Positions 27,458 through 40,630 are shown, counted from the first letter of the stretch. The stretch is 64,000 nt of DNA from an uncultured Prevotellaceae bacterium (GCA_900321965.1 ONYA01000004.1:22972-86971); one strand, 5' to 3'. A program made the numbers and translations. Notes: generated by a model not told the origin, from the letters alone.

Positions 27458-29076
27458 GATTTCTTCTTTTTACGGCTGGCAGCCTGAGGCTTCAGCTCCG
27501 TACCAGGCTTCTTCGGGCGCCAGACGAAAATATCTTCCTTGGAGATGGGACGGACGTAGTCAAACCACTCAAAACCTTCCAACCGCTTCTTGTCAGGGGG
27601 AATCTGAGACATCGGATAGAGGGTGCCCTCAGCCTTGGGCATCCAGATCTTCTTCATCTTACGATTCTCCATATACATGCGCAACTCGCTGGTCTCGGTA
27701 TAGTTCAGACCGATAAGCGAACTGTCGGCACTGTCCTCCGGGTAATAGATGATGAGGACATTGTCCTTGGCATGGGCCTCGCTGATGGTCCCGTTCTCAA
27801 AGAAGGCGAGCATCTCCTTCGACGACACCTGGTTGTAGTTCTCCATGTCGGGCAGCTGTTCGATAGAAAAGGCCTGATTGACGACATGGGCGTGGTCGAC
27901 GACGGAATCTTTCATAAAAACCTGGATCTCCTCACCGATAAGCTGCTGCCGCTGGTTCCACACGATAGGGTCACGGTACATCGTCATACAGGAGTCCTGC
28001 GAGTTGTAGACCAGCGAGTCGCAGACGGCCTGTACGTCAATACGGTACGCGCGAACCTTATTATACGCGTGTATCTTGCGGTAGACGGAGTCGGTATTGA
28101 TGTTAAAAGTATATATCTTAAATGTGTCGGCGTGCATATAGAGGGTATCGCGCTGCGAGAAATCCATGACGACGGCCGAGTCAGTACACATGGCATAGCC
28201 TCTGAGGTCATCATACTCACCATAGTTACAGGTGAGCATATTGTTGTTGACCGTATCGGTGAAGACGACGTTATAGTAGGCCTTGCTCAGTCCGCTCTTC
28301 TCGTCGTGCCAGACGCTGTCGGCCACCAACGTCTTGCCGCCGTTGGTCAGCACCGACCGGTCTAGCAGACGCGCCCTGTCGTTCTTCGTATCGTAATAGC
28401 CGCGTTCTGAGTAGATATGGCTGCGACCCGACGTGATGTCGGTAGGTCCGACAATCCGCGCTAAGGAGTTATGGGTGTCGTAATACAGGGTGTCAGTGGT
28501 AAGGTACATATCCTTGTTGCGCATCTTCACGTCGAAGTTAAAGACGGCCACCTTCGTCTTGGTGTTGTACTCACCCCAGTCGGAGACAAGGGTGGTCTTA
28601 CCGTCGACCATCTTACCACCCTCGAAGAAATAGGCATTGTCATACAGACGGTCGAAGTTCAGACTGTCGGTATAGAGCGTCGTGCCGCGGTTCTTCAACA
28701 CAACATTACGGCGGGCGATGGCCATCTCGTCATTACCGTCGTAGAAAGCATATTCGCTGACCAACGAGAGGGTATCGCCCTGCACCATCTTCACATGGCC
28801 GAAAGCCTCGAACGAGTTGCTGGCCTCGTAGAAGTAGGCACTGTCACAGTTCAGCGTAGCTCCCTTATGGCGGAACTGCACCTTACCGTTGAGAATCTGG
28901 GCATCGCGGTTCGTCCACTGGTCGTAGTGCAGCACGTCGGCATGGACCAGATAGATGCGCTCGTCCTGCTGCTGCGGGGCACGGCGCGGCCGTTTCTTAG
29001 CGGCATAACTCAACGTGCTGGCGAGACAAATCACCAGAAACAACGACAACAGATTGAACGACCTATTTCTCATCAC
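27454..29076 (-). CDS. OstA/LptA-like periplasmic protein
   Basis: A 540-residue secreted protein, signal peptide about 1-25 (ending LSYA), followed by tandem beta-jellyroll repeats of the OstA/LptA type: [43 protein letters not shown] and further copies to about residue 400. By family it binds lipopolysaccharide in the periplasm on its way to the outer membrane. The C terminus (about 465-540) is Lys/Pro rich. Two adjacent Met codons make the start uncertain by one residue. Together with the two PpiC proteins upstream it forms an envelope-biogenesis block; mutL follows with 4 bp overlap. Confidence 0.82.
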   Translation of the reverse strand: MMRNRSFNLLSLFLVICLASTLSYAAKKRPRRAPQQQDERIYLVHADVLHYDQWTNRDAQILNGKVQFRHKGATLNCDSAYFYEASNSFEAFGHVKMVQGDTLSLVSEYAFYDGNDEMAIARRNVVLKNRGTTLYTDSLNFDRLYDNAYFFEGGKMVDGKTTLVSDWGEYNTKTKVAVFNFDVKMRNKDMYLTTDTLYYDTHNSLARIVGPTDITSGRSHIYSERGYYDTKNDRARLLDRSVLTNGGKTLVADSVWHDEKSGLSKAYYNVVFTDTVNNNMLTCNYGEYDDLRGYAMCTDSAVVMDFSQRDTLYMHADTFKIYTFNINTDSVYRKIHAYNKVRAYRIDVQAVCDSLVYNSQDSCMTMYRDPIVWNQRQQLIGEEIQVFMKDSVVDHAHVVNQAFSIEQLPDMENYNQVSSKEMLAFFENGTISEAHAKDNVLIIYYPEDSADSSLIGLNYTETSELRMYMENRKMKKIWMPKAEGTLYPMSQIPPDKKRLEGFEWFDYVRPISKEDIFVWRPKKPGTELKPQAASRKKKKS

Positions 29077-29084
29077 CTCTCAAT

Positions 29085-29179
29085 TCTCACTTCTCACTTC
29101 TCACTTCTCACTTCTCACCTCTCACTTCTCACCTCTCACTTCTCACTTCTCACCTCTCACTTCTCACTTCTCACCTCAC
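29085..29179. repeat. ctcactt/ctcacct heptamer array between OstA-like and PpiC genes
   Basis: About 12 degenerate copies of ctcac(t/c)t filling the 94-bp spacer, and running a few bases into the end of the upstream PpiC gene. An operon spacer made entirely of repeats. Confidence 0.9.
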
Positions 29180-30547
29180 CCACCCGTGGTATTCAAAGTC
29201 GCAATCACGGTAGTCACCATTCATGCGCACATAGGTGGCCTTGATCTTCTCCGTCACCCATTTGTTGATCTTCTCGTTACGCATCTTGTTGAGTACCACG
29301 TCTTTCAGTATCTGGAAATCCTCGGTGACGGTGGCCTTGTGTCCTTCGACACGCTTCTTCAGCTTGACAATGGCACAAACGGTCTTGCCGCGCTCGTTGG
29401 TCATCTGGAAAGCCTGCGAAATCTCGCCGACCTTCATCGTGTCAACCACACGGGCCACGTCCTGCGGCAGGTCTTGCATACGGAACCTCGACGTACGGCC
29501 GCTCTCCGAGGTGTTGGCCATCAGACCGTGGTTGTTACGGGTGTCCTTGTCGTCGGACAGGTAGGCAGCAGCCTCCTCGAAGGTGAATTTCTGGGCGCGC
29601 AGCTCGGTGCCGATGGAGTCGAGACGCACGATAGCCTGACTGATAGCCTCATCGCTGACGACAGGCTTGCGCAGGATATGACGCACGTTGATCTTATCAC
29701 CGCGCTTGTCGATGAGCTGGATGATATGGAAGCCGAACTCCGACTCCACGATCTTGGAGATCTTCTTCGGGTCGGTCAGTCCGAAAGCTACCGTGGCGAA
29801 GTTCTGGTCAAGGACGCTACGGCCGGTATAGCCTAACTCACCACCGTTACGGGCGGTACCAGGGTCTTCGGAGTAGAGGCGGGCCAGCGTCGAGAACGAG
29901 GTCTCGCCGCGTGTCACACGATCGGTATATTCGCGCAACTCTTCTTTCACACGGTTGATCTCCTCCATCTCTATGCGGGGGGTCTGCGTGATGATCTGCA
30001 CCTCTACCTCAGTGGGTACAAAGGGTAGACTGTCCTGAGGCAGGTCCTTGAAATAGCGGCGCACCTCGGCAGGGGTCACCTTGACATCGGAGACAAGCTT
30101 CTCACGCATCTTCTGGACCATCTGGCGGTCGCGGAAGTCGTCGTGCAGCTGGGCACGCATCTGACTGACAGTCTGCTTCTTATACTCCTCGAGCTTCTCG
30201 CGCGAACCGGCCATCTGTATCCAGTATTCTATCTGCTGGTCGATACCTGAGGATATCTCTGCCTCAGTCACCTCGATACTGTCGATGGCGGCCTGGTGGA
30301 GGAAGAGCTTCTGGACGGCAATCTGCTCGGGGATGGCACAGTCGGGATTGCCCTTGAAACGGACACCTTCCTGGGCAGCCTGCAGACGCATCTGCTCGAT
30401 GTCGCTCCGCAGGATGGGCTCATCGCCGACGACCCAGACAACCTCGTCAACGATGGAACCGGGAACGGCGGTGCTGTCGACAGGGCTTGCTGCGACTGAG
30501 CCGCTACCTGCAACGAACAGAAGGACAGCTATGATGGTTTTCTTCAT
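29171..30547 (-). CDS. SurA/PpiC-type periplasmic peptidyl-prolyl isomerase
   Basis: A 458-residue secreted chaperone/isomerase for outer-membrane proteins, signal peptide about 1-20. N-terminal SurA-like helical region about 30-165 ([17 protein letters not shown]; cap motif ITTQIDQ-like [11 protein letters not shown]). Parvulin domain about 175-280 ([67 protein letters not shown]). A second, weaker parvulin-like part lies after about 290. The 3' end abuts the heptamer array. Located 3 bp downstream of the second PpiC gene. Confidence 0.88.
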   Translation of the reverse strand: MKKTIIAVLLFVAGSGSVAASPVDSTAVPGSIVDEVVWVVGDEPILRSDIEQMRLQAAQEGVRFKGNPDCAIPEQIAVQKLFLHQAAIDSIEVTEAEISSGIDQQIEYWIQMAGSREKLEEYKKQTVSQMRAQLHDDFRDRQMVQKMREKLVSDVKVTPAEVRRYFKDLPQDSLPFVPTEVEVQIITQTPRIEMEEINRVKEELREYTDRVTRGETSFSTLARLYSEDPGTARNGGELGYTGRSVLDQNFATVAFGLTDPKKISKIVESEFGFHIIQLIDKRGDKINVRHILRKPVVSDEAISQAIVRLDSIGTELRAQKFTFEEAAAYLSDDKDTRNNHGLMANTSESGRTSRFRMQDLPQDVARVVDTMKVGEISQAFQMTNERGKTVCAIVKLKKRVEGHKATVTEDFQILKDVVLNKMRNEKINKWVTEKIKATYVRMNGDYRDCDFEYHGWVR

Positions 30548-30550
30548 ATT

Positions 30551-31990
30551 TTAATGGTTATTGACAGTCTTGAGGACGTCTTCGTTAACGGTGAACGTGT
30601 ACTTGCGGCGCAACTCGGCCACCCACTCACGCTCCAACTGGTCCTGATAGTCGGCGACCACCTGACCACGAACGTCGGTATAGTCCTCGGGAGCCTTCAG
30701 GGTCTTGCCGTAGACGGCATCGATGGGATAGTCCTTGACTTTCGTCACCGTCGTGTCTTTCTTGAAGACGGCACTGTCTACCAAGGCATGGTCGCCAGGC
30801 TTGAAGATACCCTTCTCCACACGGATGCGGATGACGGAGTCGCCGTTGAAGGTCTGGCGCAGGGCTTCGTTCCACTGGTCGAACTTCAGTTTCTTCACAC
30901 ACTGCTGCACGGCCTTGACGTCGGCCTGAGTCTTGACGTGGTAGGCGATACCCTTGAAGCGGGGCTTGTCCCACGCGTATTTCTTCTTGTTGGCCTTGAA
31001 GTAGCGAGCCAGACCGGCCTCGTCCTTGGCGGCCTTGTCCCACACCAGGCGGTTGCTGATCTCGTAAAGCAACAGACCTTCGTAGTACTCACGGATAAGG
31101 TTCTTCATGTCGCTGTCCTTGGCCGACAGTTCGTCGGCTTTCTGGTCCATCACGGCAGCCTGCGTCAGCTTGCCGCCCGACTGGCTTACCAAGGTGTCGA
31201 CCTTGGCCTGACCGAGACGGTCGCGGATGCCGCGCTGCTCCATGAACTTCAGGATATTCTCCTTGTGGAACTCAAAGGGTTCCATCTGCTTACGGCCTTT
31301 CATCAAGATGATATGGTAACCGTAGGGCGACTGCACGATGCCCGACATCTCACCCTCCTTCAGGGCGAAGGCGGCATCTTCGAACTCTTTCACCAACTGA
31401 CCGCGCGACACGAAGGGCAGCAGACCGCCCTGACGAGCGCTACCGGGGTCCTGACTCACCTTCTTCGCCATCTCAGCGAAGTCGGCACCGGCCTTCAGGG
31501 CTTTGTAGATGGAGTCGATGCGCACCTTGGCGGCATCCTGCTCGGCCTGCGTGGCTTTCTGGTCGAGACGCAACAGGATATGAGCCGTCTGGATGAGTCC
31601 GTCGGGACCTATCTGCTCCACGGTATTGTCGTAGATATGATGGGCCTCGGCCAGCATATCCTCGTCGGTGACGATGGCCGGCAACACCTGCTGGTCGCGA
31701 TACTGGGCAAACTCCTGCTTGAACGATGTCAGCGTGTCGTACTTGGCATCGAGGGCAGCAGCCACCTTCATCTTATAGTTCACAAACAGGTCGACATACT
31801 CTAAAACGCTCTTCTTGTCGATGACACCCTCGGAGTTGTTCTTATTATATGAATATTCAAACTCGCTGAGCGTCACCGGCTTACCTGCCACGGTCATGAC
31901 GACGGGATCATTCTCCGCAGGCTTCGGCTGTGCCGAAACAAAAACAGAGGCCACCGACAGCACGGCGGCTATCAGAACTTTCTTTTTCAT
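30551..31990 (-). CDS. PpiC-type periplasmic peptidyl-prolyl isomerase
   Basis: A 479-residue periplasmic isomerase/chaperone, signal peptide about 1-20 (MKKKVLIAAVLSVASVFVSAQ). SurA-like N-terminal region about 25-115 with EFEYSYNKNN, then a parvulin domain at about 118-220 (TAHILLRLDQKAT, DFAEMAKKVSQDPGSARQGGLLPFVSRGQLVKEFEDAAFALKEGEMSG, PYGYHIILMKGRK). C-terminal half lacks a recognisable second parvulin copy and ends in basic strands. Start chosen at 31990: the longer frame begins with GTG inside guaB, and this ATG lies 4 bp after the guaB stop. Confidence 0.88.
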   Translation of the reverse strand: MKKKVLIAAVLSVASVFVSAQPKPAENDPVVMTVAGKPVTLSEFEYSYNKNNSEGVIDKKSVLEYVDLFVNYKMKVAAALDAKYDTLTSFKQEFAQYRDQQVLPAIVTDEDMLAEAHHIYDNTVEQIGPDGLIQTAHILLRLDQKATQAEQDAAKVRIDSIYKALKAGADFAEMAKKVSQDPGSARQGGLLPFVSRGQLVKEFEDAAFALKEGEMSGIVQSPYGYHIILMKGRKQMEPFEFHKENILKFMEQRGIRDRLGQAKVDTLVSQSGGKLTQAAVMDQKADELSAKDSDMKNLIREYYEGLLLYEISNRLVWDKAAKDEAGLARYFKANKKKYAWDKPRFKGIAYHVKTQADVKAVQQCVKKLKFDQWNEALRQTFNGDSVIRIRVEKGIFKPGDHALVDSAVFKKDTTVTKVKDYPIDAVYGKTLKAPEDYTDVRGQVVADYQDQLEREWVAELRRKYTFTVNEDVLKTVNNH

Positions 31991-31994
31991 ACGT

Positions 31995-33698
<1,704 letters not shown>

Positions 33699-33713
33699 TC
33701 GCGAAGCGAGCGC

Positions 33714-35891
33714 TCAGTTCGCCATATCCGAAATAAACTTGATACGAACAAGACGTATCTCGTCCTCGTCACCGCCAAGTTCCTGGATGGCGGTCTCTAA
33801 GTCGTCGGTCTCGGAGTCGGCGAAGTAGTCGTAGATCTCGTCCACGCGGTCCTCGTCCATCACCTCTTCGAGGAAGTAGTCGATGTTCAGCTTCGTACCG
33901 CTATAGACGATGGCCTCCACCTCGTCCAACAGGTCGTCGAAGTCGATGTTCTGGGCCGTGGCAATGTCGTCGAGGGCTATCTGGCGGTCGATGTTCTGGA
34001 TGATCTTCACCTTCAACAGCGACTTCTTGGCCACCGTCCTGACGCGCAGGTCTACCTGACGCGTGATGTTGTTCTCCTCGCAGTAGCGCTTGATGAGGTC
34101 GACAAACTCCTTGGCGTAGGGCTGTTTCACCTTGCCCTCGCCGACGCCCTGGATGCTCTTCAGCTCCTCTAACGTCATCGGATATTCCGTGGCCATCTGC
34201 TCTAACGAGACGTCCTGGAAGATGACGTAAGGCGGACGCTCCAACCGCTTCGACACCTTCTTGCGCAGGTCGGTGAGCATACTGCTCAGCACGGGGTCTA
34301 AGGCGCTGGTGCCACCGTCGTGGTCGTCGACCATATCGGGATCGTCGACATACTCGTGGTCCTTGACAATCATAAACGACGTGGGCGACTTCAGGTATCT
34401 CTTACCGGCAGCGGTCAACTTCAGCAGACCGTAGTTCTCGACGTCTTTCTTCAGGAAACCGGCAATCAGGGCCTGACGGATGACGGGGTTCCACAGTTTC
34501 TCGTCAATGCCCTCACCGGCACCGAAGAGGTCGTGGTCCTGGTGCTTGTGGGCAAGGATCTCCTCGGTCTCGCGGCCGACGATGAAGTCCTCGATATAGT
34601 CGGAACGGAAATTCTCCTTGACGGCTTCTATCACCTTCAGCGTCAGCACCAACTGGTCCTTGGCCTCTATCTTCGTCTTCGGATGCAGACAGTTGTCGCA
34701 GTTGCCACAGTTGTCCTTGTCGTAGGTCTCACCGAAATAGTGGAGCAGCATCTTACGCCGGCAGACGCTGGTCTCGGCGTAGGCGGCCGTCTCCTGCAGC
34801 AACTGGCGCCCGATATCTTGTTCGGCAACGGGCTTGCCCTCCATAAACTTGTCGAGCTTACGCAGGTCTTTATACGAGTAGAAAGCTAAGCAGATGCCCT
34901 CGCGACCGTCGCGGCCGGCACGGCCTGTCTCCTGATAATAGCCTTCGAGCGATTTCGGGATATCGTAGTGGATGACGAAGCGCACGTCGGGTTTGTCGAT
35001 GCCCATGCCAAAGGCGATGGTGGCAACGATGACGTCGATGTCCTGCATGAGGAACTGGTCCTGCGTCTGGGCACGGACGTTCGACTCCAGACCGGCATGG
35101 TAGGCCAAGGCCTTGATCTCGTTGGCACGCAGGATCTCGGCCAACTCCTCGACCTTCTTACGTGAGAGACAGTAGATGATGCCGCTCTTGCCTGAGTGCT
35201 GCTTGATGAACTTGATGATGTCCTTGTCGATGTCTTTCGTCTTCGGACGGACCTCGTAGTACAGGTTCGGACGGTTGAACGACGACTTGAATTCCGTAGC
35301 GTCAACGATGCCGAGGTTCTTCTTGATGTCGGTACGCACCTTATCGGTGGCGGTAGCGGTCAGTGCAATGATCGGCGCCTCGCCTATCTCGTTGATAATC
35401 GGACGGATACGGCGGTACTCCGGACGGAAATCATGGCCCCACTCCGAGATACAGTGGGCCTCGTCGATGGCGTAGAACGAGATCTTCACCGTCCGCAGGA
35501 ACTCCACGTTCTCCTCCTTCGTCAGCGACTCGGGAGCGACATACAGCAGCTTCGTGATGCCGGCACGGACGTCGTTCTTCACCTGGTCGATGGCGGTCTT
35601 GTTTAACGACGAGTTCAGGTAGTGGGCCGTCCCTTCGTGCTCGCTCATCTGCGAGATGACGTCCACCTGGTTCTTCATCAACGCTATCAGCGGCGAGATG
35701 ACGATGGCGACGCCCTCTAACAGCAGCGACGGCAACTGGTAGCACAGCGACTTGCCACCACCGGTGGGCATCAGCACAAAGGTGTCCTTACCGTCGAGCA
35801 CGTTCTGAATGATGGCCTTCTGGTCTCCCTTAAAAGTGTCGAAGCCGAAATATTTCTTCAGGGCTTCTTGTAAATTAGTTTTTTTCGTCAT
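33714..35891 (-). CDS. recQ: ATP-dependent DNA helicase RecQ
   Basis: A 725-residue 3'-5' helicase for recombination and replication-fork repair. Helicase core: Walker A TGGGKSLCYQLP (about residue 42), DEAH box DEAHCISEWGHDFRPEY (about 140), and motif VI QETGRAGRDG (about 325). RecQ C-terminal zinc site CRRKMLLHYFGETYDKDNCGNCDNC (about 380-405) and winged helix to 500. HRDC domain about 525-600 (TLEELKSIQGVGEGKV). The last 100 residues are acidic. It follows clpX by 72 bp and may be part of the clpP-clpX transcript. Confidence 0.96.
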   Translation of the reverse strand: MTKKTNLQEALKKYFGFDTFKGDQKAIIQNVLDGKDTFVLMPTGGGKSLCYQLPSLLLEGVAIVISPLIALMKNQVDVISQMSEHEGTAHYLNSSLNKTAIDQVKNDVRAGITKLLYVAPESLTKEENVEFLRTVKISFYAIDEAHCISEWGHDFRPEYRRIRPIINEIGEAPIIALTATATDKVRTDIKKNLGIVDATEFKSSFNRPNLYYEVRPKTKDIDKDIIKFIKQHSGKSGIIYCLSRKKVEELAEILRANEIKALAYHAGLESNVRAQTQDQFLMQDIDVIVATIAFGMGIDKPDVRFVIHYDIPKSLEGYYQETGRAGRDGREGICLAFYSYKDLRKLDKFMEGKPVAEQDIGRQLLQETAAYAETSVCRRKMLLHYFGETYDKDNCGNCDNCLHPKTKIEAKDQLVLTLKVIEAVKENFRSDYIEDFIVGRETEEILAHKHQDHDLFGAGEGIDEKLWNPVIRQALIAGFLKKDVENYGLLKLTAAGKRYLKSPTSFMIVKDHEYVDDPDMVDDHDGGTSALDPVLSSMLTDLRKKVSKRLERPPYVIFQDVSLEQMATEYPMTLEELKSIQGVGEGKVKQPYAKEFVDLIKRYCEENNITRQVDLRVRTVAKKSLLKVKIIQNIDRQIALDDIATAQNIDFDDLLDEVEAIVYSGTKLNIDYFLEEVMDEDRVDEIYDYFADSETDDLETAIQELGGDEDEIRLVRIKFISDMAN

Positions 35892-35963
35892 ATAGGCTTC
35901 CTCCTTTTTCCTCCTTTAGATTTCGAGCAACAAAATAAGTCGAGATACCTCGATCCATATATA

Positions 35964-37187
<1,224 letters not shown>

Positions 37188-37222
37188 TCTTCACTATTCA
37201 CTATTCACTCTTCACTTTTCAC
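37188..37222. repeat. ttcacta heptamer repeat between clpP and clpX
   Basis: Several copies of cactatt/cttcact fill the 24-bp clpP-clpX spacer and its edges. Same family of spacer heptamers as at 33590-33698. Confidence 0.75.
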
Positions 37223-37898
37223 TAGGCCGAAGGCCGCTGTTTCTCACCAGCACCGTATCAATCATACCATATTCACGGGCCTCTTCAGCCGTCATCCAGT
37301 AGTTGCGGTCACTATCCTGGTAGACCTTCTCATACGGGGTATGCGAGTGCTCCGAGATAATGGTGTACAGTTCTTTCTTGAACTTCAGAATCTCCTTTGC
37401 CTCAATCTCGATATCAGAAGCCTGACCCTGAACACCGCCGAGCGGCTGGTGGATCATCACACGGCTGTGGGGCAGGGCCGAACGCTTGCCTTCCTGTCCG
37501 GCGACCAAGAGCACGGCTCCCATCGAGGCGGCCATGCCGGTACAGATGGTGGCCACGTCCGACGAGATGAACTGCATCGTGTCGTAGATGCCCAAGCCGG
37601 CGGTCACACTACCGCCTGGGGAGTTGATATACAGCGAGATATCCTTGCCGGAGTCTACCGAGTCAAGGTACAGCAACTGCGCCTGCAGCGTGTTTGCCGT
37701 GTAGTCGTCAATCTGCGTGCCGAGGAAGATGATGCGGTCCATCATCAGGCGCGAGTAGACGTCCATCTGCGTGACATTCAACTGACGCTCCTCCAGAATG
37801 TAAGGGTTCAAATACTGTGACTGCGCCTGCATCACCTGATCGAAGGTCAGACCGTCCATTCCCAAATGCTTTACTGCGTATTTTCTAAAGTCGTTCAT
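37212..37898 (-). CDS. clpP: ClpP, proteolytic subunit of the Clp protease
   Basis: Serine protease, tetradecameric, 228 residues. Catalytic Ser is in [13 protein letters not shown], His in [27 protein letters not shown], and Asp in [18 protein letters not shown]. Slightly longer than the usual 195-220 residues through its N-terminal 25 residues ([23 protein letters not shown]), a normal Bacteroidales extension. It has its own promoter box (37921-37928) and lies after a terminator that ends tig transcripts. A 24-bp heptamer-bearing spacer leads to clpX. Confidence 0.94.
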   Translation of the reverse strand: MNDFRKYAVKHLGMDGLTFDQVMQAQSQYLNPYILEERQLNVTQMDVYSRLMMDRIIFLGTQIDDYTANTLQAQLLYLDSVDSGKDISLYINSPGGSVTAGLGIYDTMQFISSDVATICTGMAASMGAVLLVAGQEGKRSALPHSRVMIHQPLGGVQGQASDIEIEAKEILKFKKELYTIISEHSHTPYEKVYQDSDRNYWMTAEEAREYGMIDTVLVRNSGLRPSEK

Positions 37899-37920
37899 AG
37901 TCTATTTTCTAAGCGAGTTA

Positions 37921-37928
37921 CAAAATTA
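37921..37928 (-). promoter_or_regulatory. TAnnTTTG box for clpP
   Basis: The minus strand reads TAATTTTG, 23 bp before the clpP ATG and immediately after the tig terminator. Confidence 0.65.
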
Positions 37929-37929
37929 A

Positions 37930-37970
37930 TAAAAAAAAGCGGAAAACCAAAAAGGTTTCCCACTTTTTTT
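37930..37970 (-). terminator. terminator between tig and clpP
   Basis: GGAAAACC-loop-GGTTTCC stem (37941-37960) with T/A tracts on both sides. On the minus strand it is followed by GCTTTTTTTT. Confidence 0.85.
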
Positions 37971-37988
37971 TATTTTTTTGGTTTTTTA

Positions 37989-39347
37989 TTACTCACCACG
38001 CATCATCTTGTTGAACTCGTCAAGGGTAACGCTCTTCTCGTCGAGCTTCACGACGGTCTTCAACTTCTCGATGAGCTTCACGTCGACAGCACGGTCGACA
38101 AAGCCTTCCACCTGCTCGCGCTTCTTCAGCTGCTCACCGGCATACTGCTCCAGAACATCGTCGGGGACATTCGACATGCCGTACTGCACAAACTGCTGAC
38201 GCACAGCCTCTTTGGCAACATTCTTAAGGTCGTCGTCCTCAATCTTGATATCGTTGGCGGCCACGAGCTGCTCCTTGATAAGGTGCCAAGCTAACTCCTT
38301 GATGCTACCCTCGAAGTTCTTCTCGACGTAGTCCTCGCCCTTGTCCTTGTTGTTGTTCAGCATGACGCGCTTCAGCAGGGCCTCGGGGAACTCTAACTTG
38401 CCCACCTTTTTCTCCATATACGCGCGCACGTCGAGCAGGAACTTATAGTCGCTGTTCTGAACGAGCTGAGCCTGCAGCATCTCGCTGATCTTCTGGCGGA
38501 AAGCCTGCTCGTCGGCACAGCTGCCCTCACCGAAGACGCGGTCGAAGAGGGCCTGGTTCACCTCGGCGGGCTGGAAGTGGCGGATCTCGGTCACCTGGTA
38601 GCTGAAGTCGCTGGTCAGCTCCTTCACGTCGTCCTTCTGCAGCTTCAGCAGGGCGGCCACCTCGGCGTCGTTGTCAGGATAAGCCTTCTTAGGATTGAAG
38701 GTAATGATATCACCGGGCTTACAGCCGTCGAAGAGCTTCTTCTGGGCCTCGTCCTTGATGTAGGCGGGCATGATCATACCGCTGTCGACGGTGATGCCGC
38801 CCTCGAGGGTGTTGCCCTGCTCGTCCAACTGGCGCAGGTCACCGGTCAGCGTGTCGTTGCCGCCGAAGACGTCGGCCTTCACAAACTCACCGCCCTGCGA
38901 GGCGTACATCTGCACCTGGTCGTCGACGAGCTTGTCGTCAACCTTGATGCTGTAGAAAGGCACCTTGTCCTTGCCAGTGAGCTCGGCCTTGAACTCGGGG
39001 GCCACGGCGATATCGAAGATGAAGGTCAGCGGACCGTCCTTCTCCAAGTCCTGCGGCTCCTGCTTGTCGCTCGGCAGGGGCTCGCCCAGCATCTGGATGT
39101 TATTCTCACGGATATAGGCCATCAGCTTGTCGCCCATCAGGCGATTCACCTCGTCAACCTTCACGGCAGTGCCGTACTGCTTCTTAATCATGCCCATAGG
39201 CACCATGCCGGGACGGAATCCGGGCACCTGGGCCTTCTTGCGATAGTTCTTCAGCGTCTTCTCGACAGCTTCCTGATAGTCTTCCTTCTCGATGGTGATG
39301 GTCAGCAGACCGTTCACCTTGTCGGGGTTCTCAAACGTAATGTTCAT
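37989..39347 (-). CDS. tig: trigger factor
   Basis: Ribosome-associated chaperone and peptidyl-prolyl isomerase, 452 residues from the ATG at 39347 (MNITFENPDKVNGLLTITIEKEDY). The ribosome-binding signature, GFRPGMVPMGMIKKQYG, is at about residues 35-55. A degenerate FKBP-like part is at about 150-250, and C-terminal helices carry LEFPEALLKRVM near 335. The upstream in-frame codons (MHPKIRIYNII) overlap the promoter box at 39393-39400 and are excluded. Adjacent to clpP, as in many bacteria, but separated by a terminator. Confidence 0.95.
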   Translation of the reverse strand: MNITFENPDKVNGLLTITIEKEDYQEAVEKTLKNYRKKAQVPGFRPGMVPMGMIKKQYGTAVKVDEVNRLMGDKLMAYIRENNIQMLGEPLPSDKQEPQDLEKDGPLTFIFDIAVAPEFKAELTGKDKVPFYSIKVDDKLVDDQVQMYASQGGEFVKADVFGGNDTLTGDLRQLDEQGNTLEGGITVDSGMIMPAYIKDEAQKKLFDGCKPGDIITFNPKKAYPDNDAEVAALLKLQKDDVKELTSDFSYQVTEIRHFQPAEVNQALFDRVFGEGSCADEQAFRQKISEMLQAQLVQNSDYKFLLDVRAYMEKKVGKLEFPEALLKRVMLNNNKDKGEDYVEKNFEGSIKELAWHLIKEQLVAANDIKIEDDDLKNVAKEAVRQQFVQYGMSNVPDDVLEQYAGEQLKKREQVEGFVDRAVDVKLIEKLKTVVKLDEKSVTLDEFNKMMRGE

Positions 39348-39392
39348 TGCTTTTTTATACCTTATTATATTATATATGCGAATTTTGGGGTG

Positions 39393-39400
39393 CAAAAGTA
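39393..39400 (-). promoter_or_regulatory. TAnnTTTG box for tig
   Basis: The minus strand reads TACTTTTG, 46 bp before the tig ATG. Confidence 0.65.
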
Positions 39401-39460
39401 CACATAAAAAACGAAACCACCAAAAATTTTATTATTTATTAGCATCCCGTCCATCCCGGC

Positions 39461-39600
39461 CTCTCGCAAAAACGCCACGGCCTCCCGTAAAAAAATACAA
39501 GCCTCCCGTAAAAAAAAATAAGCCTCCCGTAAAAAAATATAAGCCTCCCGTAAAAAAATACGAGCCTCCCGTAAAAAAATACAAGCCTCCCGTAAAATCG
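39461..39600. repeat. 20-bp tandem repeat, gcctcccgtaaaaaaata type
   Basis: About seven units of gcctcccgtaaaaaaata(c/t)(a/g)a. The gcctcccgtaaaa core is strictly kept, while the A tract and last three bases vary. Confidence 0.92.
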
Positions 39601-39714
39601 CCACGCCCATTAAGCGCAAGCGCATACCGGCCAAGAGCCCGCCATCATCGGTTCCCCCGATGATCACAACGCTCACGCCTCGCGCGCGTATATGTTAGCG
39701 AAACAGAAAAACAA

Positions 39715-39772
39715 CCCACCCATGTCGCCCATCCCACTCCTATTTAGGAGCGACATGGGCGACATGGGTGGG
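39715..39772 (-). terminator. long hairpin, probable lptB terminator
   Basis: An 18-bp perfect outer arm (39715-39732 with 39755-39772) and an inner 6-bp stem (39737-39742 with 39745-39750). On the minus strand it is followed by TTGTTTTTCT. The outer arm carries a cgacatggg direct duplicate. Confidence 0.75.
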
Positions 39773-39803
39773 GTTATTTTAGCTTATGACAACCATATAT
39801 AAA

Positions 39804-40604
39804 TCACCCTTCGTCCTCCTCGGCCTCCTTCCGCCGCTTCTCCTCGTCCAACAGCTGGAAGTCCTTCTTCTGCAGGACGAAGTTCGAGCCGAGGTACTTC
39901 TCTTTCACGATGGGGTTCTCGGCCAGCTCCTCGGGCTTGCCCTTGAACAGGATGCGGCCCTCGAAGAGCAGGTAGGCACGGTCGGTGATGTTCAGTGTCT
40001 CGTGGACGTTATGGTCGGTGATGAGGATGCCGATGTTACGGTACTTCAGGCGCCAGACGATATGCTGGATGTCCTCCACGGCGATGGGGTCCACACCGGC
40101 GAAAGGCTCGTCGAGCATGATGAACTTCGGCTCGATGGCCAGACAGCGGGCAATCTCCGTTCTACGCCGCTCACCACCGCTGAGCTGGTCGCCGAGGTTC
40201 TTGCGGACCTTGCCGAGACGGAACTCCTTGATGAGCTCCTCCAACTTCTCCTCCTGGTACTTACGCGGCTTGCCCGTCATCTCGAGCACACTGAGGATAT
40301 TGTCCTCGACGCTCATCTTACGGAACACCGACGCCTCCTGTGCCAGGTAGCCGATACCGGCACGGGCACGTTTGTAGACGGGGAAGTCCGTCACCTCCTG
40401 GTCGCCCAAGTAGATATGGCCGCCGTTGGGCACGATCAGACCCGTGGTCATATAGAAAGAGGTGGTCTTGCCGGCACCGTTAGGCCCTAACAGTCCCACA
40501 ATCTCACCCTGACGGACGTCGAAGTTGACGTCGTTCACCACCGTGCGCTTGCCGTAGCGCTTCACTAATCCTTCGGCTCTCAGTACGATACTCTCTTCTT
40601 CCAT
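39804..40604 (-). CDS. lptB: LPS export ABC transporter ATP-binding protein LptB
   Basis: Energises lipopolysaccharide extraction from the inner membrane with LptFG. The 266-residue protein has Walker [16 protein letters not shown] (about residue 40), the LptB-type signature [16 protein letters not shown] (about 140), Walker [20 protein letters not shown] and [13 protein letters not shown]. The DEPFAGVDP sequence is characteristic of LptB. ATG at 40604 chosen ([13 protein letters not shown]); the longer frame overlaps the promoter box at 40623-40630. Acidic C-terminal tail ([13 protein letters not shown]). Confidence 0.95.
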   Translation of the reverse strand: MEEESIVLRAEGLVKRYGKRTVVNDVNFDVRQGEIVGLLGPNGAGKTTSFYMTTGLIVPNGGHIYLGDQEVTDFPVYKRARAGIGYLAQEASVFRKMSVEDNILSVLEMTGKPRKYQEEKLEELIKEFRLGKVRKNLGDQLSGGERRRTEIARCLAIEPKFIMLDEPFAGVDPIAVEDIQHIVWRLKYRNIGILITDHNVHETLNITDRAYLLFEGRILFKGKPEELAENPIVKEKYLGSNFVLQKKDFQLLDEEKRRKEAEEDEG

Positions 40605-40622
40605 CCTTTTCGATTTTGCGTG

Positions 40623-40630
40623 CAAAGTTA
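40623..40630 (-). promoter_or_regulatory. TAnnTTTG box for lptB
   Basis: The minus strand reads TAACTTTG, 19 bp before the ATG at 40604. Divergent from the mla promoter. Confidence 0.65.

Larger units (their letters stand above)
39348..39803. other. intergenic region between tig and lptB, 456 bp
   Basis: Holds the tig promoter (39393-39400), a 20-bp tandem repeat (39461-39600), a short GC-rich stretch (39600-39700) and the long hairpin at 39715-39772. A 123-codon frame on the plus strand only reflects the repeat (PPVKKYK...) and is not counted as a gene. Confidence 0.7.

Noticed and set aside
25673-27487. 604-codon open frame on the plus strand over mutL
   Set aside because: Antisense shadow of mutL, which has all GHKL motifs.
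30554-31804. 416-codon frame opposite the PpiC gene
   Set aside because: Shadow frame; rich in Leu/His/Gln without domain pattern.
39292-39663. Lys/Pro-rich frame (PPVKKYK repeats)
   Set aside because: Product of the 20-bp tandem repeat; no start region or partner.
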